Part shown: one piece after another, positions 23,434-32,622 of the stretch
How the letters are laid out: every line of letters starts with the position of its first letter
Position numbering within the stretch: the first letter of the stretch is position 1
Assembly: GCF_029893805.1 (NCBI RefSeq)
Contig: NZ_JARXYP010000002.1
Coordinates: 5,766,001 to 5,830,000, forward strand
Direction of reading: 5' to 3'
Length of the DNA stretch: 64,000 nt
Origin: Streptomyces sp. SAI-135
GTDB taxonomy: Bacteria > Actinomycetota > Actinomycetes > Streptomycetales > Streptomycetaceae
Notes under the pieces: generated by a model
Database searches by the model: none
Told to the model about the DNA's origin: nothing
What the model saw: the letters and a program-made list of their open reading frames with translations, nothing else
Translations under genes and position numbers: made by a program

Positions 23434-26400
23434 TTGCGCAGACAAGTGAAGAAGGCATGCGCGGCCACGATCGCCACGGCGGCCGCGGTAGCGCTCGCGG
23501 CGGGCATGACCAGCCCGGCGTCGGCGGACGCGCAGCAGACGGCGAACGTCTCGCAGTCGAACAAGGCGCAGCTCGCGCCCAAGCACCGCATCACCCTGAT
23601 CACCGGTGACCGCGTCGTCGTGGACGCGAAGGGCCGCGTCGTGGGCCTGGAGCCCGCCAAGGGCCGGGAACACATACCCGTTCAGCTCCGCAAGGCCGAC
23701 GGCCACACCTACGTGCTGCCGTCCGACGTGCTCCGTCTGGTGTCGAGCGGCAAGCTCGACCAGCGGCTGTTCGACGTCACCGAGCTCAACAGGGCCGCCA
23801 CCCGCAAGTCCCAGAGCAAGGGACTGAAGGTGATCGTCGGCTACAAGGGCGCGGCGAGCGCCACCAAGGAGGACGTCCGGGACGCGGGCACCCTCCGCCA
23901 CTCCCTCACCTCCCTGAACGCCGACGCGGTGCAGACGCCGAAGGAGGACGCGCCCGAGCTGTGGGACGCGGTCACCAACGGCGACAAGGCCGCCTCCGGC
24001 ATCGCGCACGTCTGGCTCGACGGCGTCCGCAAGGCCAGCCTCGACAAGTCCGTGCCGCAGATCGGCGCGCCGACCGCCTGGGCCAAGGGCTACGACGGCA
24101 AGGGCGTCAAGATCGCCGTCCTGGACACCGGGATCGACGCGACCCACCCGGACCTCAAGGACCAGGTGATCGCGGCCAAGAACTTCTCCACCTCCGCCGA
24201 CGCGACCGACAAGTTCGGCCACGGCACCCACGTCGCCTCCATCGCGGCCGGCACCGGCGCGAAGTCCGGCGGCAAGTACAAGGGTGTGGCCCCGGGAGCC
24301 AAGCTCCTCAACGGCAAGGTGCTCAGCGACGACGGCTACGGCGAGGACTCCGAGATCCTGGCCGGCATGGAGTGGGCGGCCGAGCAGGGCGCCGACGTCG
24401 TCAACCTCAGCCTGGGCGGTGGCGACACCCCGGAGATCGACCCGCTGGAAGCCGAGGTCAACAAGCTCTCCCAGACCAAGGGCATCCTGTTCGCCATCGC
24501 CGCCGGCAACGAGGGCGACTTCGGCGACCAGACCATCGGCTCCCCGGGCAGCGCGGCCTCCGCCCTGACCGTCGGCGCGGTCGACGACAAGGACAAGCTG
24601 GCGTCCTTCTCCAGCACCGGCCCCGGTCTCGACGGGCAGATCAAGCCCGATGTGACCGCGCCCGGCGTGGACATCACCGCGGCCGCCGCCCCCGGCAGCC
24701 TCATCGCCAAGGAGGTCGGCGAGAAGCCGGCCGGCTACCTCACCATCTCCGGCACGTCGATGGCGACCCCGCATGTCGCGGGCGCGGCGGCGATCCTCAA
24801 GCAGGAGCACCCGGACTGGGGCTACGCCGAACTGAAGGGCGCCCTGACGGGCTCCACCAAGGGCGGCAAGTACACCCCGTTCCAGCAGGGTTCGGGCCGT
24901 ATCCAGGTCGACAAGGCCATCGCGCAGACCGTGATCGCCGACCCGGTCTCGGTGAGCTTCGGCACGCAGCAGTGGCCGCACACCGACGACAAGCCGGACA
25001 CCAAGAAGGTGACGTACCGCAACCTCGGTACGAAGGACGTCACGCTGAAGCTGTCGTCGACGGCCACCGACCCGAAGGGACAGGCCGCTCCGGCCGGCTT
25101 CTTCAAGCTGGGCGCCACCACGGTGACGGTCCCGGCGAACGGCGGCACGGCCTCCGTCGACCTCACCGTCAACACCAAGCTGGGCGGCACGCTCGACGGC
25201 GCCTACTCGGCGTACGTCACCGCGACGGGCGGCGGCCAGACCGTCCGCACGGCGGCGGCCGTGCAGCGGGAGGTCGAGTCGTACGACGTCACGCTGAACG
25301 TCCTGGACCGTGACGGCAAGCCCGCCAAGAACTACAGCGCGGACCTGACCGGCATCTCCGGCCTCGCCAACGGCAAGGGCTTCAGCCCGTACGAGGAGGA
25401 CGGCTCGGTCACCGTCCGCGTGCCCAAGGGCGGCTACATCCTCAACTCCGCGTACTTCGTGGACCCGGAGGACGCCACCAAGGGCGCCGACTGGCTGGTC
25501 CAGCCGAAGCTGAACGTCACCAAGAACACGACGATCACGCTGGACGCGCGCAAGGCCAAGCCGGTCGACATCACCGTGCCGGACACGGCAGCCAAGTCGG
25601 AGTTCGCCTCGCCCGGCTTCCAGGTCGACACGGCCAACGGCGGCTACGGCTACGGCTGGTTCCTGGACTCGTACGCGGGCTTCCGCACCGCGCACTTCGG
25701 TCCGCAGGTGACCGACGGCTCGCTCAGCCAGCAGTTCGACGGCCACTGGAGCAAGGGCGCCACCGAGCAGTACGACACCGTGGCAGGCGGCAAGGTCAAG
25801 CAGTTCGCCACCGGTTACACCAAGCACTACAAGGCGAGCGAGCTGGCCAAGGTGAAGGTCGGCCTGGGCGCGGCGGCGAGCGGCAAGAAGGGCTCGATCA
25901 ACGCCGTGGGCTGGCTGCCCGGCTCCTTCTCCGCCTCCTCGATCGGCATCCAGCAGACCCTGCCCAGCACCCGCACCCTGCACCTGTCCACCCTCAGCGG
26001 GGTCAAGTGGGAGATGGACTTCGAGCAGTCCGCCGGTGTGGACCAGGACGGCTTCCCGCTCGGCGAGGCGTACTACACGCTCGGTGCCGCGCAGTCCTTC
26101 CAGGGCGGCAAGTCCTACGCGAAGACCTTCAACACCGCGGTCTTCGGTCCGCACCTCAACGCCGACTTCGGTCTCTACCGTGACGGCAACGAGATCTTCG
26201 GCTCCCTGCCGCTGTTCGCGGACGGCAATGCCCACGCCGGTTCCTCGGCGTTCACCTCGGTGAAGACCACGCTGTACAAGAACGGCGTCCAGGTCGGCTC
26301 GAACGACGACCCGCTGTTTGGCGAGAAGACCTTCAAGGTCCCGGCCGGCCAGGCCAACTACAAGCTGACGACCTCGGTCAAGCGCAGCGTCAAGGTCGCG

Positions 26401-26769
26401 GCGGCCTCCACCCGGATCGACGCCAGCTGGACGTTCGCCTCCAAGAAGACGGGCGACCTCACCAAGCTGCCAGCCTCCACGGCCCGCTTCCACGCGGCCA
26501 CGGGCCTGGACAGCAGGGTCGAGGCCGGCAAGACGGTCAAGATCCCGGTGACCGTCGAGGGCTCCGCCAAGGGCTCCAACCTGAAGTCCCTCGCGGTGTA
26601 CGTGTCGTACGACTACGGCCAGACCTGGAAGAAGGTCACGGTCTCGGGCGGCAAGATCACCGTGAAGAACCCGGCGAAGGGGAAGGCCATCTCCTTCCAC
26701 GCCAAGATCGCCGACAAGAAGGGCAACAAGTCGACGATCTCGATCTACAACGCGTACTACGCGAAGTGA
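23434..26769 (+). CDS. Secreted subtilisin-family (S8) serine protease
   Basis: TTG 23434, four nucleotides after AAGGGGG, starts a 1111-residue exported protease. The signal peptide (RRQVKKACAATIATAAAVAL, probable cut near SASA/SAD about 30) is followed by a propeptide of about 190 residues. The S8 domain has Asp231 (VLDTGIDATHPDL), His263 (GHGTHVAS), oxyanion Asn359 (AAGNEGD) and Ser442 (SGTSMATPHVAG). About 600 C-terminal residues form beta-rich domains of the Fn3/carboxypeptidase-regulatory type. No LPXTG or lipobox is present, so it is released or wall-associated noncovalently. It is a stand-alone gene with a structured leader and a strong terminator. Confidence 0.92.
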   Translation: MRRQVKKACAATIATAAAVALAAGMTSPASADAQQTANVSQSNKAQLAPKHRITLITGDRVVVDAKGRVVGLEPAKGREHIPVQLRKADGHTYVLPSDVLRLVSSGKLDQRLFDVTELNRAATRKSQSKGLKVIVGYKGAASATKEDVRDAGTLRHSLTSLNADAVQTPKEDAPELWDAVTNGDKAASGIAHVWLDGVRKASLDKSVPQIGAPTAWAKGYDGKGVKIAVLDTGIDATHPDLKDQVIAAKNFSTSADATDKFGHGTHVASIAAGTGAKSGGKYKGVAPGAKLLNGKVLSDDGYGEDSEILAGMEWAAEQGADVVNLSLGGGDTPEIDPLEAEVNKLSQTKGILFAIAAGNEGDFGDQTIGSPGSAASALTVGAVDDKDKLASFSSTGPGLDGQIKPDVTAPGVDITAAAAPGSLIAKEVGEKPAGYLTISGTSMATPHVAGAAAILKQEHPDWGYAELKGALTGSTKGGKYTPFQQGSGRIQVDKAIAQTVIADPVSVSFGTQQWPHTDDKPDTKKVTYRNLGTKDVTLKLSSTATDPKGQAAPAGFFKLGATTVTVPANGGTASVDLTVNTKLGGTLDGAYSAYVTATGGGQTVRTAAAVQREVESYDVTLNVLDRDGKPAKNYSADLTGISGLANGKGFSPYEEDGSVTVRVPKGGYILNSAYFVDPEDATKGADWLVQPKLNVTKNTTITLDARKAKPVDITVPDTAAKSEFASPGFQVDTANGGYGYGWFLDSYAGFRTAHFGPQVTDGSLSQQFDGHWSKGATEQYDTVAGGKVKQFATGYTKHYKASELAKVKVGLGAAASGKKGSINAVGWLPGSFSASSIGIQQTLPSTRTLHLSTLSGVKWEMDFEQSAGVDQDGFPLGEAYYTLGAAQSFQGGKSYAKTFNTAVFGPHLNADFGLYRDGNEIFGSLPLFADGNAHAGSSAFTSVKTTLYKNGVQVGSNDDPLFGEKTFKVPAGQANYKLTTSVKRSVKVAAASTRIDASWTFASKKTGDLTKLPASTARFHAATGLDSRVEAGKTVKIPVTVEGSAKGSNLKSLAVYVSYDYGQTWKKVTVSGGKITVKNPAKGKAISFHAKIADKKGNKSTISIYNAYYAK

Positions 26770-26791
26770 TCCGCAGGAAGCGTTAGCCGAG

Positions 26792-26822
26792 GGCCCGTCG
26801 GAAGCACTGCTTCCGGCGGGCC
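26792..26822 (+). terminator. Intrinsic terminator after S8 protease
   Basis: Arms 26792-26806 and 26808-26822 (GGCCCGTCGGAAGCA and its near-complement, one G-U) form a long stem 23 bp past the protease stop. Confidence 0.75.
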
Positions 26823-26865
26823 TTCGCGCTGTGCCTACGGCGGCCGCCCGTGTTTGAGTGGCCGT

Positions 26866-27636
26866 ATGACCACAGAGACCGTCGAGTACATCCGCTACCG
26901 CATCCCGGAAGACCGCTCGGCGGAGTTCCTGTCCGCCTACACCCACGCCTCGACCCAGCTGGCCGCGGCCCCGCAGTGCGTCGACTACGAACTGGCGCGG
27001 TGCGAGGAGGACTTCGAGCACTACGTCCTGCGGATCACCTGGACCTCCACCGAGGACCACCTGGAGGGCTTCCGCAAGTCGGAGCTGTTCCCGGACTTCC
27101 TCGCCGAGATCCGGCCGTACGTCGAGAACATCGAGGAGATGCGGCACTACAAGCCCACCGCGGTCCGCGGGCGGGGCGCCGCCGTACCCACCCTGTTCGC
27201 CTGGGCGGGCGGCGCGGAGGCCTTCGGGCGGCTCACCACGGTGTTCTACGAGAAGGTCCTGGCCGACGACCTGCTCGCCCCGGTGTTCGCGGGCCTGGCC
27301 CCCGACCACGCCGAGCACGTCGCCCTGTGGCTCGCGGAGGTCTTCGGCGGGCCGTCCGCCTACTCGGAGACCCAGGGCGGCCACGGCCACATGGTCGCCA
27401 AGCACCTCGGCCGCGGCATCACCGAGCCGCAGCGCCGCCGCTGGGTGAACCTCATCCAGGACGCCGCCGACGAGGCCGGCCTGCCCACCGACGCGGAGTT
27501 CCGCTCGGCGTTCCTCGCCTACGTGGAGTGGGGCACCCGGCTCGCGGTCCACTTCTCGGGACCGGACGCCAAGCCGCCCGCCGAGCAGCCGGTGCCGAAG
27601 TGGAACTGGGGGGCGGCACCGCCGTACCAGGGCTGA
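26866..27636 (+). CDS. Monooxygenase (ABM)-truncated haemoglobin fusion
   Basis: A 256-residue fusion. Residues 1-98 form an antibiotic-biosynthesis-monooxygenase ferredoxin-like domain (VEYIRYRIPEDRSAEFLSAY, CVDYELARCEEDFEHYVLRI, HLEGFRKS). Residues 110-235 are a group II truncated globin (YEKVLADDLLAPVFAGL, HVALWLAEVFGG, GHGHMVAKHLGRGI with the proximal His region, RWVNLI). A chimera of this kind was described from S. avermitilis; haem is expected in the globin, and no antibiotic pathway gene is nearby. It may handle oxygen, NO or quinone oxidation. ATG 26866 preferred. It converges with the XRE regulator. Confidence 0.88.
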   Translation: MTTETVEYIRYRIPEDRSAEFLSAYTHASTQLAAAPQCVDYELARCEEDFEHYVLRITWTSTEDHLEGFRKSELFPDFLAEIRPYVENIEEMRHYKPTAVRGRGAAVPTLFAWAGGAEAFGRLTTVFYEKVLADDLLAPVFAGLAPDHAEHVALWLAEVFGGPSAYSETQGGHGHMVAKHLGRGITEPQRRRWVNLIQDAADEAGLPTDAEFRSAFLAYVEWGTRLAVHFSGPDAKPPAEQPVPKWNWGAAPPYQG

Positions 27637-27648
27637 GCGGGCGCCGGG

Positions 27649-28551
27649 TCAGGGGCGCGCGGACTCACCCGCCCGGGTCGCGTCCGCGCCCCAGCTCGCC
27701 AGCAGCCTGAGCGCGTCGGCGGACGGGGTGCCCGGTTCCGCGTGGTACGTGATCAGGGCCTGCTCGGTGCCGTCGGACAGGGGGAACGAATCGAAGTGCA
27801 GGGTCAGATCACCGACCAGCGGGTGGCGGAGCTGCTTGACGCCGAAGTTCTTCTCCTTGACGTCGTGCGTGGCCCACAGCCGCCTGAACTCCTCGCTCTT
27901 GACGGACAGTTCACCCACCAGCGCGGACAGCCGAGGGTCGTCCGGATGGCAGCCCGCGTCCATGCGCAGATAGCTGACCATGTCCGTCGCCTTCTGCTCC
28001 CACGGCACGAACAGCTCGCGGTACTCCGGCCGCAGGAACACCAGCCGGGCCCAGTTGCGGTCCTGCACCGGCAGCTCCGACCAGTCGCCGAAGACCGCCG
28101 CCGCCATCCGGTTCCAGGCGAGGATGTCCGAGCGCCGCCCCGACACGTACGCCGGCACGTCCATCGAGTCCAGCAGGTGCCGGATCGATCTGCGCACCTG
28201 CTCGGTCCGCGCGGCCGGCTTCTTCTTGTGCTGCTTGGGCTTCGCCAGGTGCGTGAGGTGCGCGTGCTCGGCGTCGGTCAGCCGCAGCGCGCGGGCGATG
28301 GAGCCCAGGACCTCCGTCGAGACGTTCCGCCCGTTGCCCTGCTCCAGACGCGTGTAGTAGGCCACGGAGACGCCCGCGAGCTGGGCCAGCTCCTCGCGGC
28401 GCAGCCCCGGTACCCTGCGGTGCCGCCCGAAGTCCGGCAGTCCCACGTCCTCCGGCTTCAGCCGGGCCCGCCGGGTGCGCAGGAACTCGCTGAGCTCGGC
28501 ACGCCGGTCCAGTGAGCCGCTTCCGGGCAGTTCCTCGGCCATGTCGTCCAT
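27649..28551 (-). CDS. XRE-family regulator with MmyB-like ligand domain
   Basis: A 300-residue regulator: N-terminal helix-turn-helix (RREELAQLAGVSVAYYTRLEQG, about 52-73) and a C-terminal MmyB-like domain (about 120-285: RSDILAWNRMAAAVFGDW, NWARLVFL, LRMDAGCHPDDPRLSALVGEL, HPLVGDLTLHFD) that is PAS-like and binds fatty-acid-type ligands in the one solved homologue. These genes usually sit opposite an oxidoreductase they control; here a zinc alcohol dehydrogenase starts 180 bp away on the other strand with an 11-bp dyad between them. Confidence 0.88.
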   Translation of the reverse strand: MDDMAEELPGSGSLDRRAELSEFLRTRRARLKPEDVGLPDFGRHRRVPGLRREELAQLAGVSVAYYTRLEQGNGRNVSTEVLGSIARALRLTDAEHAHLTHLAKPKQHKKKPAARTEQVRRSIRHLLDSMDVPAYVSGRRSDILAWNRMAAAVFGDWSELPVQDRNWARLVFLRPEYRELFVPWEQKATDMVSYLRMDAGCHPDDPRLSALVGELSVKSEEFRRLWATHDVKEKNFGVKQLRHPLVGDLTLHFDSFPLSDGTEQALITYHAEPGTPSADALRLLASWGADATRAGESARP

Positions 28552-28569
28552 ACGTCAAGTATTCACGGT

Positions 28570-28619
28570 CGTACGTCCACGATCCTGTCCCCGCCAGTAG
28601 TAGGACCAGTGGACGTACG
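28570..28619. promoter_or_regulatory. 11-bp inverted repeat, candidate operator of XRE regulator
   Basis: CGTACGTCCAC (28570-28580) and GTGGACGTACG (28609-28619) are perfect inverted copies with 28 bp between them, starting 19 bp from the regulator start codon. Each arm also contains the self-complementary GTAC/CGTACG-like centre. The paired sites could bind two regulator dimers and loop or block both divergent promoters. Confidence 0.6.
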
Positions 28620-28730
28620 CAAAGCGGTGGCCTGGGTGGATCACGATCCGCGGGGCACTCTGGGGATCGTGCCCGGACGGATGGACAGAAGGCAGCCGGG
28701 CACGGACCCCCTCGCTAGGAGAACCCGGGC

Positions 28731-29771
28731 ATGACCACTGTCGCCGCATACGCCGCCCCCGCCGCGAAGGCTCCCCTGGAGCGCACCACCATCGAGCGCC
28801 GGGCGGTCCGCGAGCATGACGTCCTGATCGACATCAAGTTCGCCGGCATCTGCCACTCCGACATCCACCAGGCCCGTGAGGGCTGGGGCGAGGCCATCTT
28901 CCCGATGGTCCCGGGCCACGAGATCGCGGGCATCGTCTCCGAGGTCGGCCCCGGCGTCACCAAGTACAAGGTCGGCGACCGGGTGGGCGTCGGCTGTCTC
29001 GTCGACTCCTGCCGTGAGTGCGACAACTGCAAGGCCGGCCTGGAGCAGCACTGCACCGGCGGCAACGTCGGCACGTACAACTCGGTCGGCAAGGACGGCG
29101 AGCCCACCTACGGCGGCTACTCCGAGAAGGTCGTCGTCGACGAGAACTTCGTCGTCCGCATCCCCGAGGGCCTGGCCCTCGACGAGGCCGCGCCGCTGCT
29201 GTGCGCCGGCATCACCACGTACTCCCCGCTCAAGCGCTGGGGCGCCGCCCCGGGCAAGAAGGTCGCCGTGATCGGCCTGGGCGGGCTCGGCCACATGGGC
29301 GTCAAGATCGCGCACGCGCTGGGCGCCGAGGTCACCGTCCTGTCCCAGTCCCTGCGCAAGAAGGACGACGGCCTCAAGCTGGGCGCCGACCACTACTACG
29401 CGACCAGCGACGAGACCACGTTCAAGGAGCTGGCCGGTTCCTTCGACCTCATCCTCTCCACCGTCTCGGCCCCGCTGGACTTCGGCGCCTACCTCGGTCT
29501 GCTCAAGGCCGGCGGCGCCCTGGTGAACGTCGGCGCCCCCGAGGAGCCGATCTCCCTGAACCTGTTCTCTCTCATCGGCGGCAGCAAGACGCTCGCCGGT
29601 TCGGCGATCGGCGGCATCGCCGAGACCCAGGAGATGCTGGACTTCTGCGCCCAGCACGGCATCGGCGCCGAGATCGAGCTGATCGCCGCGTCGGAGATCA
29701 ACGAGGCGTACGAGCGGGTCGTCAACAGCGACGTCCGCTACCGCTTCGTGATCGACACGGCCACGATCTGA
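28731..29771 (+). CDS. NAD(P)-dependent zinc alcohol dehydrogenase
   Basis: A 346-residue medium-chain dehydrogenase of the cinnamyl-alcohol/AdhA-like class. The catalytic zinc site is GICHSDIH with GHEIAGIV, the structural zinc is the four-Cys set CRECDNC plus the following C, and the Rossmann loop is GLGGLGHMGVKIA. It interconverts alcohols and aldehydes with NADP(H) or NAD(H). ATG 28731 follows CTAGGAGAAC. It is monocistronic, ending at a strong terminator, and is probably controlled by the divergent XRE regulator through the dyad at 28570-28619. Confidence 0.93.
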   Translation: MTTVAAYAAPAAKAPLERTTIERRAVREHDVLIDIKFAGICHSDIHQAREGWGEAIFPMVPGHEIAGIVSEVGPGVTKYKVGDRVGVGCLVDSCRECDNCKAGLEQHCTGGNVGTYNSVGKDGEPTYGGYSEKVVVDENFVVRIPEGLALDEAAPLLCAGITTYSPLKRWGAAPGKKVAVIGLGGLGHMGVKIAHALGAEVTVLSQSLRKKDDGLKLGADHYYATSDETTFKELAGSFDLILSTVSAPLDFGAYLGLLKAGGALVNVGAPEEPISLNLFSLIGGSKTLAGSAIGGIAETQEMLDFCAQHGIGAEIELIAASEINEAYERVVNSDVRYRFVIDTATI

Positions 29772-29795
29772 CCTCTGCCCCACCCCGGCACCGAC

Positions 29796-29826
29796 GAAGG
29801 GCCCCGGTCTCCCGCCGGGGCCCTTC
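29796..29826 (+). terminator. Intrinsic terminator after alcohol dehydrogenase
   Basis: GAAGGGCCCCGG (29796-29807) pairs perfectly with 29815-29826 around a 7-nt loop. Confidence 0.85.
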
Positions 29827-29866
29827 GCCGTACGCCACGGAGTACGGTCGAAACGAGGAGGCAGCG

Positions 29867-30250
29867 ATGACAGTTCGGCTCAACCACACCATCGTCACCG
29901 CACACGACAAGCACGCCTCGGCCCGTTTCCTGGCCGATCTCCTGGGACTGACGGTGAGCCCGCAGTACGGCCCCTTCGTCCCGGTCGAGATCCCCAACGG
30001 CGTGACCCTCGACTACATGGACACGACCGACGCGATCACGCCGCAGCACTACGCGTTCCTCGTCTCCGAGGACGACTTCGACACGATCTTCGCCCGAGTG
30101 CGGCAGGCGGGGCTGACGTACTGGGCGGACCCCTTCCACCACCGCCCCGGCGAGATCAACCACAACGACGGCGGCCGCGGCGTGTACTTCGACGACCCGG
30201 ACGGCCACCGCCTGGAGATCCTCACGCGCCCGTACGGCAGCGGGGGCTGA
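29867..30250 (+). CDS. VOC (glyoxalase/bleomycin-resistance fold) protein
   Basis: A 127-residue single-module vicinal-oxygen-chelate protein: N-terminal LNHTIVTAHDKHASARFLAD with the first metal-type His, the HYAFLVSEDDFDTIF segment and C-terminal GRGVYFDDPDGHRLEILT with the second His and Glu. Such proteins are metal-dependent dioxygenases, isomerases or drug-binding proteins acting as dimers; the substrate is unknown. ATG 29867 follows GAGGAGGCAGCG. GCGGGGGC at 30240-30247 and its complement at 30274-30281 could terminate transcription. Confidence 0.85.
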   Translation: MTVRLNHTIVTAHDKHASARFLADLLGLTVSPQYGPFVPVEIPNGVTLDYMDTTDAITPQHYAFLVSEDDFDTIFARVRQAGLTYWADPFHHRPGEINHNDGGRGVYFDDPDGHRLEILTRPYGSGG

Positions 30251-30304
30251 GGTCTCCTGGTCCCTTGACGGAGGCCCCCGCTGCCTGCGTGTGCCGGTGT
30301 ACGC

Positions 30305-31249
30305 CTACCGGGTGCCGTTGGCCGCGAACGTCCACACGGCCCGGCTGCCGGGGCCGACCGTCAGGGTCGAGTGACCGATCTGCTCCACGTGCCGGTCCTG
30401 CACGGGCCGGTTGAGGGACATCTCGACCCGCCGCAGACCCGCCTGCTCACGCGCAACGACGTCGAACCGGATCGTGGTGCCCCCGCCCTGTGCGACCACG
30501 CCCCCGCCCGTCACGCTCTTGACGGCGAATCCGCTGGCCCGCAGCAGCGGCACGGTGTCGGCCAGGTCGCCCTCGGTGACCGCGATGCGGACGGAGGTCA
30601 CGTCACGCATCAGATGGGTGCGGTAGTCGTCGGACAGCACCCGCTCCCGGCCGACGTCACCGGGGAAACCGGCCGGCTCGGTGTTGCTGCGGGGATCGGC
30701 GAAGTACTCGGGCCGGTACTCCATCGCCCAGGCGCCGAAGGCGTCGTACTCGGTGGCGGTGAGGATGGCGTCGAACCACGGCACGGGCACCCCGTCGCCG
30801 AAGTCCCGGGTCTGCAGGAACTCGACGGGGTCGGCGACCCCCTCGCTCCTCAGCCGTTCGGTGACCGTCGCCAGGTCACCGTCGCGTTCGGTGGACAGCC
30901 CCAGCCCGGCGGAGCCGAGGGTGCCGTCCGGGCCGGCGATGTCACCGACCCCGAACAGTTCGAGATAGGTCTCGCGGCCCATCAGGTAGCGGCCGGTCCA
31001 GGTCTGTCCGCCGGCACCGGTGGTGGTGCGGACCAGGAAGTTGGCGAAGTCCCTCAAGTAGTCGGAATGCTCGATCGCGTCGGCGGTCTCCCGGTCCAGA
31101 ACCCCGTAGGAGTGGTTGTAGAACAACAACTGCCGCTCGGACGGGGCCCGGCCCTCTTCGGCCTGCGCCGTCCCCACAGCACCCCCGAGCGCCGTGGCCA
31201 GGGCCACGACGAGCACGACGATCATCCGTAATCTCCGCGGAATCATCAT
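30305..31249 (-). CDS. Secreted protein, DUF5829-like
   Basis: A 314-residue exported protein with a clear signal peptide (RRLRMIVVLVVALATALGG, cut after AQA about 30). The mature part begins RQLLFYNHSYGVLDRETADAI and contains two similar halves rich in short beta strands (LLFYNHSYGVLD... and SVRIAVTEGDLADTVPLLRA), suggesting a VOC-like secreted fold. I believe this is the family called DUF5829 but could not check it. No catalytic residues are evident. It is flanked by a VOC gene on the opposite strand and an AI-2E transporter on the same strand, 94 bp away. Confidence 0.65.
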   Translation of the reverse strand: MMIPRRLRMIVVLVVALATALGGAVGTAQAEEGRAPSERQLLFYNHSYGVLDRETADAIEHSDYLRDFANFLVRTTTGAGGQTWTGRYLMGRETYLELFGVGDIAGPDGTLGSAGLGLSTERDGDLATVTERLRSEGVADPVEFLQTRDFGDGVPVPWFDAILTATEYDAFGAWAMEYRPEYFADPRSNTEPAGFPGDVGRERVLSDDYRTHLMRDVTSVRIAVTEGDLADTVPLLRASGFAVKSVTGGGVVAQGGGTTIRFDVVAREQAGLRRVEMSLNRPVQDRHVEQIGHSTLTVGPGSRAVWTFAANGTR

Positions 31250-31342
31250 GCGGGCGATCGTAGGGCGGGGCTGCCGCGGCCGCCGTTCCTTTTCAACGGG
31301 GTCGAAATGATTGACACCCGGGGTCCAACGAGGTGCCGCCCG

Positions 31343-32458
31343 TCAGGACGGGGCGGCGACGCCGCTCTCCGGCTCGTCGGCGCCAGGGTCCTGGGGAGGC
31401 TCCTGGAGCTGCTCGCGTACGTACCCCCAGATCACCGCGATCAGCGCGGCGACCGGTACCGCGAGCAGACTGCCCACGATTCCGGCGAGACTGCCGCCCA
31501 ACGTCACCGCCAGCAGGATCACCGCCGCGTGGAGGCCGAGTCCCCGGCTCTGGATCATGGGCTGGAACACGTTGCCCTCGAGTTGCTGCACCACGACGAT
31601 GATGGCCAGCACGATCAGCGCGTCCATCAGGCCGTTGGAGACCAGGGCGATGAGCACCGCGACGAAGCCGGCGAAGAAGGCGCCGATGATCGGCACGAAC
31701 GCGGAGACGAAGGTCAGCACCGCCAGTGGGAGCACCAGCGGTACTCCCAGGATCCACAGACCGAGGCCGATGAGAACGGCGTCGATGAGGCCGACGGCCG
31801 CCTGGGACCGCACGAAGGAGCCCAGGGTGTCCCAGCCGCGCGCGGCCACGGTCGGGACGTCGGTGGCGAGCCGGCCGGGCAGCTGGCGGGCGAGCCACGG
31901 CAGGAAACGCGGGCCGTCCTTGAGGAAGAAGAACATCAGGAACACGGCCAGGACGGCGGTGACCAGGCCGTTCACCACGGTGCTCACTCCGGTGACGACC
32001 GCGCCGACCATGCTGCCGAGACCGTCCTGTGCGCGGGAGACCGCGGTGTCGAAGGCCTTGTCGATCTGGGCGTCACCGATGTTCAACGGCGGTCCGGCGG
32101 CCCACTCGCGCACCTTCTGGACCCCGTCGACCACCCCGTCGGTCAGGTCGCCGGACTGGGACGCCACCGGCACCGCGATCAGTGCCACGACACCCGCGGC
32201 GACCAGCAGGGACAACACGGTCACCGTCGACGCGGCGAGAGCGGGACTCCACCCGCGGCGCAGCAGGAAGCGGGTCGGCGGCCAGGTCAGCGTGGTCAGC
32301 AGCAGACCGATCACCAGCGGCCAGACCACGGACCACGTGCGGCCCAGCAGCCACAGGGCCACCGCGAGCAGCAGCAATATGAGCAGCAACTCTGCGGAGA
32401 CCCGCGCCGACGTGCGCAGCGCTGCGCGGGCTCTCGTGGAACTCAGCTTGGCAGTCAC
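31343..32458 (-). CDS. AI-2E family (DUF20) membrane transporter
   Basis: A 371-residue protein from GTG 32458, preceded by AAGGTG. It has two N-terminal helices (LLLILLLLAVALWLLG, WPLVIGLLLTTLTWPP), another pair, an amphipathic loop of about 80 residues, and a C-terminal cluster of four or five helices (AVFLMFFFLKDG, LVLPLAVLTFVSAFVPIIGA, LIALVSNGLMDALIVLAIIV, GGSLAGIVGSLLAVPVAALI). The PIIGA and QSRGLGLHAAVILLAV blocks are diagnostic. Homologues export AI-2, organic acids or sodium; the role here is unknown. An earlier ATG at 32638 would overlap the msrA promoter. Confidence 0.85.
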   Translation of the reverse strand: MTAKLSSTRARAALRTSARVSAELLLILLLLAVALWLLGRTWSVVWPLVIGLLLTTLTWPPTRFLLRRGWSPALAASTVTVLSLLVAAGVVALIAVPVASQSGDLTDGVVDGVQKVREWAAGPPLNIGDAQIDKAFDTAVSRAQDGLGSMVGAVVTGVSTVVNGLVTAVLAVFLMFFFLKDGPRFLPWLARQLPGRLATDVPTVAARGWDTLGSFVRSQAAVGLIDAVLIGLGLWILGVPLVLPLAVLTFVSAFVPIIGAFFAGFVAVLIALVSNGLMDALIVLAIIVVVQQLEGNVFQPMIQSRGLGLHAAVILLAVTLGGSLAGIVGSLLAVPVAALIAVIWGYVREQLQEPPQDPGADEPESGVAAPS

Positions 32459-32622
32459 GGGGGGCACCTTATGGGTAACCACGTCACACAGGCACCATGG
32501 CTGCCTCATCGGTCGGCCGTGGAATCGCCCGGCGCCCTCGCGCGTTGAGGGGGGAGCGGGCCGGGGGACACCGGCGGTGTGCCGGTCGGCCGACCCGCGC
32601 GAGCAGATATGGGAGGACAGCG

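Noticed and set aside
23326..27552. 1408-residue minus-strand frame over the S8 protease
   Set aside because: It is antisense to a gene with intact catalytic triad, low-complexity in composition, and has no ribosome site; the GC-rich third position keeps the frame open.
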